Source: Spisula solida
Taxonomy: Eukaryota > Mollusca > Bivalvia > Venerida > Mactridae
Reading direction: 5' to 3'
Length of the DNA: 64,000 bases
Assembly (NCBI GenBank): GCA_947247005.1
Contig: OX365953.1
Span: forward strand, 997,001 to 1,061,000
The stretch itself is not shown here. The text below holds more notes on this DNA, generated by a model. That model was given only the letters and a program-made list of their open reading frames with translations. It was not told the DNA's origin and made no database searches. Positions within the stretch are counted from its first letter, which is position 1.

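Overview
The window is a piece of a metazoan nuclear genome, AT-rich and crowded with repeats. It is most likely from a bivalve mollusc. The repeat styles support this: tracts of GGACGGACGGACG, CAAGAGGGCCC...GGTCGCTCACCTG elements, tRNA-headed SINEs with a GGCGCTATATAAAT tail, and many small TIR elements. The assignment is inferred from repeat style and protein divergence; no species call is possible.

One gene fills the window. It lies on the minus strand and enters at the right edge (64000). I could place 33 coding exons down to 834, about 7.58 kb of coding sequence or roughly 2,530 codons. All junctions keep frame except one (44280 to 38016). Conserved blocks identify it as the orthologue of HECTD4, a very large HECT-type E3 ubiquitin ligase. 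The N-terminus lies beyond 64000 and most of the catalytic HECT domain lies beyond position 1. In protein order the window holds helical/ARM-like N-terminal and middle regions (exons 64000 to 44280), a SPRY/B30.2 domain (38016 to 36893), an acidic linker plus a strongly conserved core (35883 to 27412), long divergent low-complexity exons (25817 to 20116), a conserved pre-HECT region (9764 to 2294), and the first strands of the HECT domain (989 to 834). No second protein-coding gene is convincing.

The striking feature is how the repeats relate to the splice sites. At 12 of the 33 exons, a segment spanning an exon/intron boundary has been copied in tandem into the intron, with exon edge and splice signal together. 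Eight of these carry the donor and four the acceptor. Copy number runs from two to about fifty, and unit length from about 25 to 93 bp. Four of the arrays were later split by TIR transposons with clear target-site duplications.

The remaining introns hold: TIR elements with TA duplications (3769-6230, 31082-31833, 59705-60541); a 1.1 kb foldback element with 9-bp duplications (42047-43175); a CAGGATTCCCAC family with 5-bp duplications (15365-15799, 52480-54662); a 2.5 kb element with 6-bp duplications (38079-40628); dispersed families rich in TGACCT/AGGTCA motifs; tRNA-derived SINE pieces; several unrelated minisatellites; and three strong hairpins, one of which resembles a pre-miRNA.
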